NCBI GenBank assembly: GCA_020850315.1
Contig: JADZEY010000017.1
Span: forward strand, 1 to 56,955
Source: Armatimonadota bacterium
GTDB taxonomy: Bacteria; Bacteroidota; Ignavibacteria; OLB7
Direction of reading: 5' to 3'
Length of the DNA stretch: 56,955 nt
Below the pieces are notes generated by a model. It saw only the letters and a program-made list of their open reading frames with translations, searched no databases and was not told where the DNA came from. This document shows, in pieces, positions 27,007-37,939 of the stretch (its first letter is position 1; every line of letters begins with the position of its first letter). A program made the translations under genes and the position numbers.

Positions 27007-27159
27007 TTGGACAAATTGAGCAAAGCTACAAAAGCCGTAACGCTGGGGGAACGCCGGAAACGTGACAGCCGGAAACGGTATGAAAGCAAGCGGAAAAACA
27101 GAAAGATCGTGGGTTCGGTAGCCTACGGTTGGGGCCACCGCCGCCCGGGTCACCATTAA
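27007..27159 (+). CDS. Possible small basic protein, TTG start
   Basis: A 50-codon frame from TTG 27007 to TAA 27157-27159. A perfect GGAGG (26996-27000) sits 6 nt before the TTG, which is why I list it. The product is very basic ('GERRKRDSRKRYESKRKNRK') and ends 'KIVGSVAYGWGHRRPGHH'. That tail loosely recalls the small ribosome-associated bTHX proteins (basic, then K-I-x-x-G-x-x-G-x-x-R-x-P), but the match is weak and the protein longer. It overlaps the presumed carA promoter region in the divergent gap before dnaN. It could also be chance. Confidence 0.35.
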   Translation: MDKLSKATKAVTLGERRKRDSRKRYESKRKNRKIVGSVAYGWGHRRPGHH

Positions 27160-27307
27160 GAAGCCGCCCGAAGCAAGTTCTGTGCGTTCATATTCCCCGA
27201 ACTTAGCGTTTGGTTGTGAGAGAAAACTCCAATTTCAGCAAGAAACCAACGATTTTTTCTACGATTATCCGACATCATGTAACAGCTTCCGCCAATCAAA
27301 AAATAGC

Positions 27308-27338
27308 TTTGCCGCCCCCCCTCCGTTTCGTACTTTTG
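27308..27338 (+). promoter_or_regulatory. Bacteroidota-type promoter for dnaN
   Basis: TTTG at 27308-27311 and TACTTTTG at 27331-27338, with 19 nt between, match the -33/-7 consensus TTTG-N19-21-TAnnTTTG. The -7 ends 47 nt before the dnaN ATG. This is the only site in the window where both halves are seen at the right spacing. Confidence 0.5.
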
Positions 27339-27385
27339 AACACTTTCTGAACACCATTTTCCAACTTCCAACCGCAAACCGAACT

Positions 27386-28504
27386 ATGAAGTTTACCGTC
27401 CCCGTCAAAGACCTTGCGCAAGCTCTGGGCCGCATCTCCAGCGCAATCCCACAGCGTTCGCCAATGCCAGTGTTAGAGAATGTCCTGCTTCAGCTTGAAG
27501 GCTCCATGCTGTCGCTAACCGCTACCGATATGGACATCACCATGACCACCACCCTTGAGGTTCGTGGCGAACGGAACGGCGCACTGCTGCTTCCGGCACG
27601 CCGCCTTGTGGATACCGTGAAAGCATTGGAAATGGGTGAGGTGACGCTGGATGCCGACCTGAACAGCAAACGAACATTGCTGAACACCAGCAGCGGCGAG
27701 TACCGCCTAAGTGGAATGGATGCTGCCGAGTTTCCGCAGCTTGCTGCATTCAATCCAACCATCACCATCACCTTGCCATCGGCCAAGTTCGGCGGCATGG
27801 TGGATCGCACCAGTTTTGCTTGCTCCACCGACGAATTCCGCCCAGCAATGACCGGGGTGCTGTTCCAGTTCCGCCCGAACGAGATCCGCTCGGTTGCCAC
27901 CGATGGTTTCCGCCTGGTGCGGGTGATTGACCACGAAATGCAGCCGCAAGTGAGTGATAACGTGGATGTGATTGTTCCCCCAAAGGCATTGCAACTGGTC
28001 CACAAAGCCTTCGGTGCCGAGCAGATGACCCTTGAAGCCAACTCCACCCACGTCCGGTTCACCGACGGGGCCACCACCATCACCGCCCGGTTGATTGACG
28101 AAACCTACCCGAACTACGAAAGCGTGATCCCGCAAGCCAACGACAAACGGATGGTGATCCGCCGCGACGACATTTTAGGATCGGTGAAACGGGTCAGCCT
28201 CTACAGCAACTCGCAAACCCGCCAAGTTCGGCTGAAGTTGGGGGGGAACGCCCTTCGGATCCAAGCCGAGGACGTTGACACCGGCGGGGAAGCGTTCGAG
28301 AACGTGCCATGCGATTACAGCGAAACAGAAATGGAGATCGGGTTCAACTCCCAATTCATGCGCGAGGCACTGGACCGGATCGAGGCCGACGAGGTAGCGT
28401 TCGACTTCTCAACGCCGCTTCGCCCGTCGCTGATTTCCCCCTACGGCAAATCGAACGGTCAGGAAGTGCTGATGCTGCTGATGCCGGTGCGGCTGAACTC
28501 CTGA
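27386..28504 (+). CDS. dnaN: DNA polymerase III beta sliding clamp
   Basis: 372 residues from ATG 27386. The open frame runs back to 27182, but conserved sequence starts at 'MKFTVPVKDLAQALG'. Three clamp subdomains are recognisable: 'PVLENVLLQLEGSMLSLTATDMDI', 'RTSFACSTDEFRPAMTGVLFQF...SVATDGFRLV', and the C-terminal part ending 'EVLMLLMPVRLNS', the peptide-binding-groove tail. The ring tethers polymerase III and binds repair proteins. It is first of the dnaN-recF-dciA-gyrB cluster; recF starts 21 nt downstream. dnaA is not within the window. Confidence 0.97.
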   Translation: MKFTVPVKDLAQALGRISSAIPQRSPMPVLENVLLQLEGSMLSLTATDMDITMTTTLEVRGERNGALLLPARRLVDTVKALEMGEVTLDADLNSKRTLLNTSSGEYRLSGMDAAEFPQLAAFNPTITITLPSAKFGGMVDRTSFACSTDEFRPAMTGVLFQFRPNEIRSVATDGFRLVRVIDHEMQPQVSDNVDVIVPPKALQLVHKAFGAEQMTLEANSTHVRFTDGATTITARLIDETYPNYESVIPQANDKRMVIRRDDILGSVKRVSLYSNSQTRQVRLKLGGNALRIQAEDVDTGGEAFENVPCDYSETEMEIGFNSQFMREALDRIEADEVAFDFSTPLRPSLISPYGKSNGQEVLMLLMPVRLNS

Positions 28505-28525
28505 TTTTTTTGGCTGATTGACCCA

Positions 28526-29716
28526 ATGCGTATCCGTCGCCTCACATTCCAAAATATCCGCAACCACACGGCAACCCAACTGTTGGCCGCCGATGGGGTG
28601 AACATCATCACTGGCATGAACGGTCAGGGGAAGACCTCGATCCTTGAGGCGATTTCGGTCTGCACCCTGACCCGTTCGTTTGTTGGAACCCAAGATGCCA
28701 GCTTGATTCGGCGGGGGGAGAAGTTCTTTGAATCATCGGTGGAAGGGGTAAGCGATTACGGCGTAACCCGCCGGTTCGATGTCCGCTACGATCCCAACAT
28801 CGGCAAAACCATCAGGCTGGATGGCTCGCCAGCGGGGAACGCCGCCCAGGTGATTGGCGCGGCTCCAACGGTGGTGCTTTCTCCCGATATGAAGGCGATT
28901 AGCGGCGGCGGGCCGGGGGAGCGGCGGCGGTTCATTGATATGGTCATCTCGCAGGCAAAGCGGCGGTATCTGGAAGACCTGATGCAGTACCGCCGCATCC
29001 TGAAGCAGCGGAACGCAGTGCTTGCAACCGGGCTGAAGCAACGCCGACCTGTTGACCGGAACCTGATTGAAACCTACGACGAAGGGCTGATTGAACGCGC
29101 TGCCCATTTGATGATGGAGCGGACGCAATTCATCGAAGAATTTGCGCCGCTGCTGGCACAAACCGCACGTGACGTTGCCGACGGGGCCGACCACGTTGCC
29201 ATCCGCTACCAGCCCGATTGCGTCCGCGAACCGCGCACTTCCGTTGCCGACTACCGCGACGCGCTGTGGCTACGAAGCAAGCAAGTGTTTGCCGAAGAAC
29301 AGCGGCGCGGCGCAACCCTGTTCGGTGCCCATCGGGACGATATTCGGATGGAGATCAACGGCGGGGATGTTCGGGTGGCCGCAAGCCAGGGGCAGCACAA
29401 AACATTGCTGATTGGGTTGAAGGTGGCCGAATTCCACTACCTTGCCCGCCAGTGCGCCGAAACCCCAATCATTCTGTTAGATGACATCTTTGGCGAGCTT
29501 GATGCCTACCGTGCCGAGCGGGTCTATGACCTTACGCGGAACCTTGCCCAGGTATTTTTAACCGTGGTGTCGTTCGACATGCTCCCCTTCCTGCGCGGCA
29601 GAAATTTAGGAGAATCGGAAGCGAATATTGAAGTGGTGAAGGGGGGGATTGTGGAACAGAAGATTCCGACCTCAGGTTCAGGTCAGATAGACAATGAGGC
29701 GAAAGTATATCTGTAA
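28526..29716 (+). CDS. recF: DNA replication and repair protein RecF
   Basis: 396 residues, an SMC-like ATPase. Walker A is 'GMNGQGKTSILEAI' (~30), the signature motif is 'QGQHKTLLIGLKVAEF' and Walker B is 'PIILLDDIFGELDAYRAERVYDL'. The opening 'IRRLTFQNIRNH' and 'FVGTQDASLIRRGEK' are typical of the family. It loads RecA at gaps with RecO and RecR. The length is slightly above the usual 360-375 because of a C-terminal tail rich in Gly, Ser and Glu. It overlaps no neighbour; the start of the next gene is 26 nt on. Confidence 0.95.
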   Translation: MRIRRLTFQNIRNHTATQLLAADGVNIITGMNGQGKTSILEAISVCTLTRSFVGTQDASLIRRGEKFFESSVEGVSDYGVTRRFDVRYDPNIGKTIRLDGSPAGNAAQVIGAAPTVVLSPDMKAISGGGPGERRRFIDMVISQAKRRYLEDLMQYRRILKQRNAVLATGLKQRRPVDRNLIETYDEGLIERAAHLMMERTQFIEEFAPLLAQTARDVADGADHVAIRYQPDCVREPRTSVADYRDALWLRSKQVFAEEQRRGATLFGAHRDDIRMEINGGDVRVAASQGQHKTLLIGLKVAEFHYLARQCAETPIILLDDIFGELDAYRAERVYDLTRNLAQVFLTVVSFDMLPFLRGRNLGESEANIEVVKGGIVEQKIPTSGSGQIDNEAKVYL

Positions 29717-29742
29717 ATCCAAATCAGTTGAACGTACCCTCC

Positions 29743-32083
<2,341 letters not shown>

Positions 32084-32113
32084 CCGTTCGGCGGCTGTTC
32101 CAAAAAATCTTTT

Positions 32114-32147
32114 GGGGATGCCCGTAAAGAATTCGGGTATCCCCTTT
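32114..32147 (+). terminator. Intrinsic terminator after gyrB
   Basis: GGGGATGCCCG and CGGGTATCCCC form an 11-bp stem (one G-U) with a 9-nt loop, followed by TTT-CC-TTTT. It begins 30 nt after the gyrB stop. Confidence 0.85.
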
Positions 32148-32329
32148 CCTTTTACATCTTTTCTCTTACATTTGGTTTGCCGTCTGGGTGCGAACTTTGC
32201 ACCTGTATTGCATCTTTCGGCAATGCCCAACGGTGAAGCCAATCCACGCATTGTGGCATTGGTGTCGGTTCCGCTTTCTGCTACTTCAAACGCAGTTCAA
32301 CATATCCTACTTATCCTGGAGAAATCTTC

Positions 32330-33943
32330 ATGAGCAATGACGCAATCAGGCAACAATTAGAAGCGTTCGGGATCACGAACGTGGGGGAGATTATCTACAA
32401 CGGCACAACGGCACGATTGGTAGAGGAGTCGGTAGTTCGTGGTGATGGACACCTTACCCGCGGCGGCGCACTTGCTGTGCTTACGGGCCAACATACTGGG
32501 CGTTCGGTGCAGGACAAGTTTGTTGTCCGTGAATCATCAAGCGAGAGCCACATTTGGTGGGGAACCGTCAACCGCGAGTTCCCGCAGGAGAAATTCAACG
32601 GGCTGCTGGAAAAAGCCAAAGCATTCCTTGCTGGCAAGGATGTGTTTGTGGCCGATTGCTACGTCGGTGCCGATCCCCGCTATCGCCTGAACGTCCGCGT
32701 GATCAACACCAACGCCTACCAGAATCTTTTCTCCCAAACACTCTTTATCCCGCTTCGCAAAGCAGCTGATAGCACTGCCGAGTTCGCCCCTGATTTTACC
32801 ATTGTCCATGTCCCTTCCATGGAGGCCGATCCGGCAGCTGACGGAACCCGCTCCGGAACCTTTGTCCTGCTTGATTTCGGCCAAAAGCTGATCCTGATTG
32901 GTGGAACTTCCTATGCTGGCGAGATCAAAAAGTCCATCTTCACCGTGATGAATTATCTGCTTCCGCTGCAGGGCATTATGCCGATGCACTGCTCGGCCAA
33001 TGTTGGAAAAGATGGGGATGTTGCCGTGTTGTTCGGGCTGTCGGGAACCGGAAAAACCACGCTTTCTGCCGACCCGAACCGGCTGCTGATTGGCGACGAC
33101 GAACACGGCTGGTCCGACGACGGCGTGTTCAATTTTGAAGGCGGCTGCTACGCGAAGGTTATCAAACTCAATGCTGAAGCCGAGCCACAGATCTACGCCA
33201 CAACGCAGATGTTTGGGACGGTTTTAGAGAATGTGGTGGTGGATCCCGAAACCGGCGAAGTTGACCTTGACCAAGCCAAGTACACCGAGAACACACGCGC
33301 TGCATATCCCCTAGATTTCATCCCAGGGATTGCTCCCGGATCGGTTGGTGGCCACCCCAAAAACATCATTATGCTTACCGCCGATGCCTTTGGTGTGCTG
33401 CCGCCAATTTCTAAACTCACCACCCCGCAGGCAATGTACCAGTTCATCAGCGGCTACACTGCTAAAGTTGCCGGAACCGAGAAAGGGGTCACCGAACCAC
33501 AACCAACGTTCAGTGCTTGCTTTGGCGCGCCGTTTATGGCCCATCACCCATCGGTGTATGCTGGGTTGTTGGGGAAAAAAGTTGAGGAACACGGAGTGAA
33601 CTGCTGGTTGGTGAACACCGGCTGGACTGGCGGACCACACGGCGTTGGAAGCCGGATGAAAATTGCCTACACTCGCGCAATGATTAACGCGATCCTTGCT
33701 GGCCAGCTTGAGAATGTTGAGTACCGTGAAGACCCGATCTTTGGCCTGATGGTGCCGTCCAGCGTCCCGAACGTCCCGCCGGAGGTGCTGAACCCACGCA
33801 ACACCTGGGCCGATCCGAACGCCTACGACGACCAAGCCTACAAATTGGCAGGGTTGTTTATCGAGAACTTCAAGAAGTACGAGGAAGGAACCGCCGAGGA
33901 AATCCGCGCCGCCGCACCACGTGTGCGCGAAATGGCGGAGTAA
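32330..33943 (+). CDS. pckA: Phosphoenolpyruvate carboxykinase (ATP)
   Basis: 537 residues. The ATP-type enzyme is shown by 'GLSGTGKTTLSADPNR' (kinase-1a loop, ~237), the metal site 'LIGDDEHGWSDDGVFNFEGGCYAK', the oxaloacetate site 'RYRLNVRVI' and 'TGWTGGPHGVGSRMKIAYTRAMI'. It converts oxaloacetate plus ATP to PEP and CO2 (gluconeogenesis) or runs in reverse in CO2-fixing metabolism. It stands alone between two terminators. Confidence 0.97.
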   Translation: MSNDAIRQQLEAFGITNVGEIIYNGTTARLVEESVVRGDGHLTRGGALAVLTGQHTGRSVQDKFVVRESSSESHIWWGTVNREFPQEKFNGLLEKAKAFLAGKDVFVADCYVGADPRYRLNVRVINTNAYQNLFSQTLFIPLRKAADSTAEFAPDFTIVHVPSMEADPAADGTRSGTFVLLDFGQKLILIGGTSYAGEIKKSIFTVMNYLLPLQGIMPMHCSANVGKDGDVAVLFGLSGTGKTTLSADPNRLLIGDDEHGWSDDGVFNFEGGCYAKVIKLNAEAEPQIYATTQMFGTVLENVVVDPETGEVDLDQAKYTENTRAAYPLDFIPGIAPGSVGGHPKNIIMLTADAFGVLPPISKLTTPQAMYQFISGYTAKVAGTEKGVTEPQPTFSACFGAPFMAHHPSVYAGLLGKKVEEHGVNCWLVNTGWTGGPHGVGSRMKIAYTRAMINAILAGQLENVEYREDPIFGLMVPSSVPNVPPEVLNPRNTWADPNAYDDQAYKLAGLFIENFKKYEEGTAEEIRAAAPRVREMAE

Positions 33944-33974
33944 CCGTAACGGAAGCGATAGATACGAGAACAAT

Positions 33975-34010
33975 CAAGGGGAATCGCTAAAGCGGTTCCC
34001 CTTGTATTTT
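33975..34010 (+). terminator. Intrinsic terminator after pckA
   Basis: CAAGGGGAA pairs with TTCCCCTTG, with an inner CGC/GCG stem and a TAAA loop, followed by TATTTTT. It starts 32 nt past the pckA stop. Confidence 0.9.
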
Positions 34011-34062
34011 TGTGGAGCCTCTTCCCCCCCACCTTGAAGATGCTGCATCTATCGGCATTGCT

Positions 34063-34074
34063 CCCCCCCCCCCC
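34063..34074. repeat. C12 homopolymer upstream of kinase gene
   Basis: Twelve consecutive C lie 60-71 nt before the kinase ATG, the longest homopolymer noticed in the window. Such tracts are prone to slipped-strand length change. Here it is non-coding, so any effect would be on transcription or leader structure. Confidence 0.7.
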
Positions 34075-34133
34075 TCTCCGGCAAGCAGCGTTGTTGCACG
34101 ACTCAGAACTACTTGACCCACAAACAACTGACC

Positions 34134-35843
34134 ATGACGAACGAATCTCTGCGCCGTGTTGGCGGCTACGAACTGCTGGAACTAATCGGTTCGGGCGGGA
34201 TGAGCCAAGTCTATCGGACACGCCGTGTTGACGATGGGCTGATTGTGGCCCTAAAAGCAATCCGAATGGAGGATGTGGATACCGACTACGAGCGCCGATT
34301 ACGCCGCGAACCGGAAGTTCAGCAGGGAGCCGGACACCAGAACATTGTGGGGATGCTGGATTGGTTTCGCGAGCATGATACGTTCTACGTGGTGATGGAG
34401 TATGTGGCAGGGCGTTCGTTGGCGCAGGTGATCTACAAGGAATCGGGGCCGCTGCCGTTCCAGAAAGCCAGCGAGTATATCCGCCAGGCGTTGGCTGGGT
34501 TGGCGCACCTCCATTCGCTTGGGATTATTCATCGGGATATTAAGCCTTCCAATCTACTGGTTGGATGGGACGGCATACTTCGGCTTGCCGATTTTGGCAT
34601 CGCAAAATTTGTGTGGCAACAAGGGGAAACCCGCACCCAGAAAGGGCTTGGAACCCCAGAATATATGTCCCCCGAACAAGCACGCGGCGCACACATTGAC
34701 CACCGAACCGACCTCTATTCGCTTGGCATCACCCTGTTTGAACTGCTGACCGCACGCAAACCCTTTGCACGCAGCCAGGAAACACCCATTGGATATGCCG
34801 AGGTTATCCAGGGTGTGCTAACCGCACAGCTTCCCGACCCACGCGCATTCCAGCCAACACTGCCAGCATCCGTTGCGCGGTTGCTGCACCGTGCCACTGC
34901 AAAAAATCCCGACGAACGATTCCAGACAGCAGGGGAATTTTTAAGCGCGCTGGAGATGGTGGACACCGCCAGCGAAACGCCCTTTATCGAACCGCCATTC
35001 CACGATCCCGCAGCAACAGTGGTTGCCCCAACAGTGGTTGCCCCAACAGTGGTTGCCCCAACGGTGGCGGCCCCAACGGTAGCGGCTGGCGTGGGGGGAA
35101 CTTCGCCGCAATTGCCGCCACAACCGCAACCGCAATCTCAATCTCAGCCTCAGCAACCTACTCCATCCGAAAAACGCAAGCCAAGCAACGCCCCGCTTTG
35201 GATTATCCTTGCCGCCATTGTGTTGGGGGTTGGGGGATATTTTGGGATGCAGTGGTATCAGCAGCAACAAGGGCTGCCCGGGGATGCCGGCGTGGGGCTT
35301 AGCGCAACCGGGGCGTTCGAGCTGTCGCGGAAAATCGCGCTGGATTACCAGATGTTTTCCCGCAGCAACAACTCCAGCGCGCTTGCTTCGCTGTATGCCG
35401 AGCGCGACGTGGAGTATTTCCGGCTGAAGCGAACAACCCGAACAGCCATCGAGCGGGACATGGACGATTTCTACCAGCGCATCACCGAAACCCCGGTGTT
35501 CGAGCTTGACGTGAAGAACGCGCAAGCCACCAACGATTCCACCATCACCACCGAGTGGTGGATCACCTACGAACGGCTTCGCGAAGACAAAACGATTCTG
35601 CGGGGACAAACCAGCAACCTGCTTACCATCCAACGGCGTGGCGGCGAATGGCTGATCGTTCGGCAATCACAAAAATGGATCAAGCGGGATGACGTTGCCC
35701 CACCGATTGATACGCCAGTTGTGAAAGACATCATCCCCCCTCCCCCACCCGACACAGCTTCTGTGCAACCGCCGCCATCGCCCCAAGTGGATTCCGCTGG
35801 CGGCACGCCCCCTTCTTCGCCAGAATCACAGCGCAGACGCTAA
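34134..35843 (+). CDS. Membrane Ser/Thr protein kinase with NTF2-like exterior domain
   Basis: 569 residues from ATG 34134. Cytoplasmic kinase (1-280): Gly loop 'IGSGGMSQVY' (19-27), invariant K41, 'IIHRDIKPSN' (HRD 133-135), 'LADFGIAKF' (DFG 153-155) and 'GTPEYMSPEQA'. A disordered linker follows, with 'VVAPT' repeated four times and a Pro/Gln stretch. A single membrane helix 'PLWIILAAIVLGVGGYFG' (354-371) comes next. The outer part (~390-515) resembles an NTF2/SnoaL-like fold ('ALASLYAERDVEYFRL', 'TTEWWITYERLR', 'RRGGEWLIVRQSQKW') and ends in a Pro-rich tail. No PASTA repeats are present. It leads the PP2C-FHA-FHA-PBP gene run; the phosphatase gene follows after 10 nt. Confidence 0.93.
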   Translation: MTNESLRRVGGYELLELIGSGGMSQVYRTRRVDDGLIVALKAIRMEDVDTDYERRLRREPEVQQGAGHQNIVGMLDWFREHDTFYVVMEYVAGRSLAQVIYKESGPLPFQKASEYIRQALAGLAHLHSLGIIHRDIKPSNLLVGWDGILRLADFGIAKFVWQQGETRTQKGLGTPEYMSPEQARGAHIDHRTDLYSLGITLFELLTARKPFARSQETPIGYAEVIQGVLTAQLPDPRAFQPTLPASVARLLHRATAKNPDERFQTAGEFLSALEMVDTASETPFIEPPFHDPAATVVAPTVVAPTVVAPTVAAPTVAAGVGGTSPQLPPQPQPQSQSQPQQPTPSEKRKPSNAPLWIILAAIVLGVGGYFGMQWYQQQQGLPGDAGVGLSATGAFELSRKIALDYQMFSRSNNSSALASLYAERDVEYFRLKRTTRTAIERDMDDFYQRITETPVFELDVKNAQATNDSTITTEWWITYERLREDKTILRGQTSNLLTIQRRGGEWLIVRQSQKWIKRDDVAPPIDTPVVKDIIPPPPPDTASVQPPPSPQVDSAGGTPPSSPESQRRR

Positions 35844-35853
35844 GCAGCACAGA

Positions 35854-36945
35854 ATGGACTCACACTTGCTTAAAACAGATAGCCGTGGCCGCAAGCCCCC
35901 CAACATCCGCATTGCAACCCGCACGGATGTTGGGCTGCGCCGCGTCCACAACGAAGACAGCTTGGCAACGCTTCCCCTGGGCAATGCTTGCGTGCTGGTT
36001 GTGTGCGATGGAATGGGGGGACACCACGGCGGAGCCGAAGCCAGCGCGCTGGCGGTAGAGGTGTTTCTGCAGACGCTTCAGCAATCGAAGCAAGGGGTTG
36101 CCCAAACGATGCCGGAAGGGGTGCAGGCCGCAAACCAGCAGGTGTTCCAAGCCGCCCGCAATCGTGGCGTGCGGATGATGGGAACCACCCTTGTTGCAGC
36201 CGTGATCCAGCGGGATGAAGAAGGTGATAAAGAAAATGACGGGCATCAACTCCATCTGGCAAACGTTGGCGACAGCCGCGCCTATCTGTTCCGCAATGGC
36301 CAGTTGCAGCAGCTTACCAACGACCATTCCCACGTTGCCGAACTGATTGCTTCCGGGGCCCTGACAAAGGAGCAAGCCGCGCAATTCCCCGGGCGGAACG
36401 TTATCACCCGCGCGCTTGGATCGGAGCCGACCGTCACCCCCGATCTCTTCCAATTCCCGCTGCATCCCGGCGACACGGTTCTGCTGGCCACCGATGGGCT
36501 TCATTCAGAAATTGAGGATGAGCGGATTGCTGAAATTTTGCGCGGCAACACGCAGCTCAACTCCGCCTGCGACGCGCTTGTGGTGGCAGCGTTGGCAGCC
36601 GGTGGGGGGGATAATATCACCGTGATTCTTGCACAGCTTCAGGCCAGCACCGAACCCACGGCCATGGACTCCCCCGCAACGGTTGAGGGTATCCCGGAAA
36701 TTTCCCCGCCCCAGCTATCTTCCCCACCAGCAATCCAACGGGCGGCATGGCTCTGGGCGTTCGGCATTGCGCTGATGGCTGCGCTGGCAATGGTGTTTGT
36801 TTGGCGAGGGGTGGCCCCAATTCCCCCACCAAGCCAGGAAGGAACCACCCCAGCAACCAGTAACCAGCTGCCGGATACTTCGCAATTCTTCCCCCCCGCT
36901 GATTTGCAGCCAACACCCGGCGAAGGATTGTTCGAGGGACGATGA
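35854..36945 (+). CDS. PP2C-family protein phosphatase, membrane anchored
   Basis: 363 residues. Metal-binding and catalytic motifs of bacterial PPM phosphatases are present: 'RVHNEDSLATLP', 'VVCDGMGGHHGGAEAS', 'MMGTTLVAAVI', 'ANVGDSRAYLFRNGQLQQLTNDHS', 'TRALGSEP', 'LLATDGLHSE' and 'GGGDNITVILAQL'. A C-terminal membrane helix 'WLWAFGIALMAALAMVFVW' (~295-313) is followed by a short Pro-rich exterior. This is the layout of actinobacterial PstP and it should reverse the action of the neighbouring kinase. It starts 10 nt after the kinase stop. Confidence 0.95.
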   Translation: MDSHLLKTDSRGRKPPNIRIATRTDVGLRRVHNEDSLATLPLGNACVLVVCDGMGGHHGGAEASALAVEVFLQTLQQSKQGVAQTMPEGVQAANQQVFQAARNRGVRMMGTTLVAAVIQRDEEGDKENDGHQLHLANVGDSRAYLFRNGQLQQLTNDHSHVAELIASGALTKEQAAQFPGRNVITRALGSEPTVTPDLFQFPLHPGDTVLLATDGLHSEIEDERIAEILRGNTQLNSACDALVVAALAAGGGDNITVILAQLQASTEPTAMDSPATVEGIPEISPPQLSSPPAIQRAAWLWAFGIALMAALAMVFVWRGVAPIPPPSQEGTTPATSNQLPDTSQFFPPADLQPTPGEGLFEGR

Positions 36946-37063
36946 CTTCCCCGCTTCTTGCGTCGAAGATCCCTTGCAATGGCCAAGAGCTTTGGCCAAG
37001 AGTTTTCATCGGAAAAATGCTTAACGTGAGCAACCAAGCCAATCCAATTTCAATCAACATCCA

Positions 37064-37939
37064 ATGCCAGCATCACGTTTTCGCGCCTTGATTGATACGC
37101 TGTTCCCAAGCAGTGATGGCACCATTGAACGTAGCCAGTTTGTGCAGGAATCGCTCCGCTCGCTTCGGATGGTGCGCGACGAACGGGCGTTGCTGATGGG
37201 GTCAACCAAGCGAATCCCTTCCCGCTACGAACTCCGCATCAGTGCCGAGCAGTTCGACCAACTGAAGGGGATGCACGCAATCCGCGATCTGGAGATATTC
37301 CTGACCGACCAACTGATGAAAGAATCATCAGCCGGGGGGATGCGAACTTTTGGCGACCACCTTCTGCGGGTAGTGATTGCTTGCGACGACGCACTGACCA
37401 GTGGCGAGATATACACCGCCGTGCTCTCCCCAGAAATCAAGCAATCCCCGTTGCAGCGGCCCTTTGCGCCGCACCTTGCGGCACATCAGCCCACTGGCCG
37501 TGCAATCGAAGAAGATGCCACCCGCGTGATTGGGGAATATGGGAACCAGAGTGAGTCCCACCATGAAAACCAGAGTGAGTTGCTCCCCGCACCAGCACAG
37601 CCACCATTGCCAATCGCGTGGCGGATTGTTGTTGAGCAGGACGGGAGGGCGATTGCCAACGCCCAGCTGGCGCAAGGGTTCTGGATTGTTGGGCGGCGCG
37701 GAACCCCACGCCCCTTGCTCCCCCACAATCACCGCTCGCTTGAGTTAGACCTTCGCGAAACCGTCTCGCGCCACCAGCTGCGGTTGGAGGTTCATGAAGA
37801 TTGGGTAGTGGTGGAGCAGATTGGGAAAGGGAAAGCGTTCATTGGCCAGGACGACCCCCTACGCCCTGGGTTTCCCCGGACAATGCTTCCGGGAACCGAG
37901 CTTCAACTGGAAGGCTACACTATCCGATTGCTTCGATGA
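37064..37939 (+). CDS. FHA-domain protein with FhaA-like N-terminal domain
   Basis: 291 residues. Residues ~1-130 resemble DUF3662/FhaA_N ('RSLRMVRDERALLMGSTKRIPSRYELRISAEQFDQLK', then 'FGDHLLRVVIACDDAL'). Residues ~185-291 form an FHA domain: 'GFWIVGRRG' strand, 'VSRHQLRLEVHEDWVVVEQ' with the Ser-Arg-His phosphothreonine-binding cluster, and a final strand 'LEGYTIRLLR'. It should read phospho-Thr on partners of the kinase. The stop overlaps the next start (ATGA). The Glu/His-rich linker carries a duplicated 'NQSE' unit. Confidence 0.85.
   Translation: MPASRFRALIDTLFPSSDGTIERSQFVQESLRSLRMVRDERALLMGSTKRIPSRYELRISAEQFDQLKGMHAIRDLEIFLTDQLMKESSAGGMRTFGDHLLRVVIACDDALTSGEIYTAVLSPEIKQSPLQRPFAPHLAAHQPTGRAIEEDATRVIGEYGNQSESHHENQSELLPAPAQPPLPIAWRIVVEQDGRAIANAQLAQGFWIVGRRGTPRPLLPHNHRSLELDLRETVSRHQLRLEVHEDWVVVEQIGKGKAFIGQDDPLRPGFPRTMLPGTELQLEGYTIRLLR

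Noticed and set aside
26978-27385. Replication origin upstream of dnaN
   Set aside because: No cluster of DnaA boxes (TTATCCACA) or AT-rich unwinding block was found; only one near-match at 25783-25791, inside another gene gap, and dnaA is not in the window.
34005-34012. TATTTTTG as promoter of the kinase gene
   Set aside because: It coincides with the T tract of the pckA terminator, so the match is explained without a promoter.
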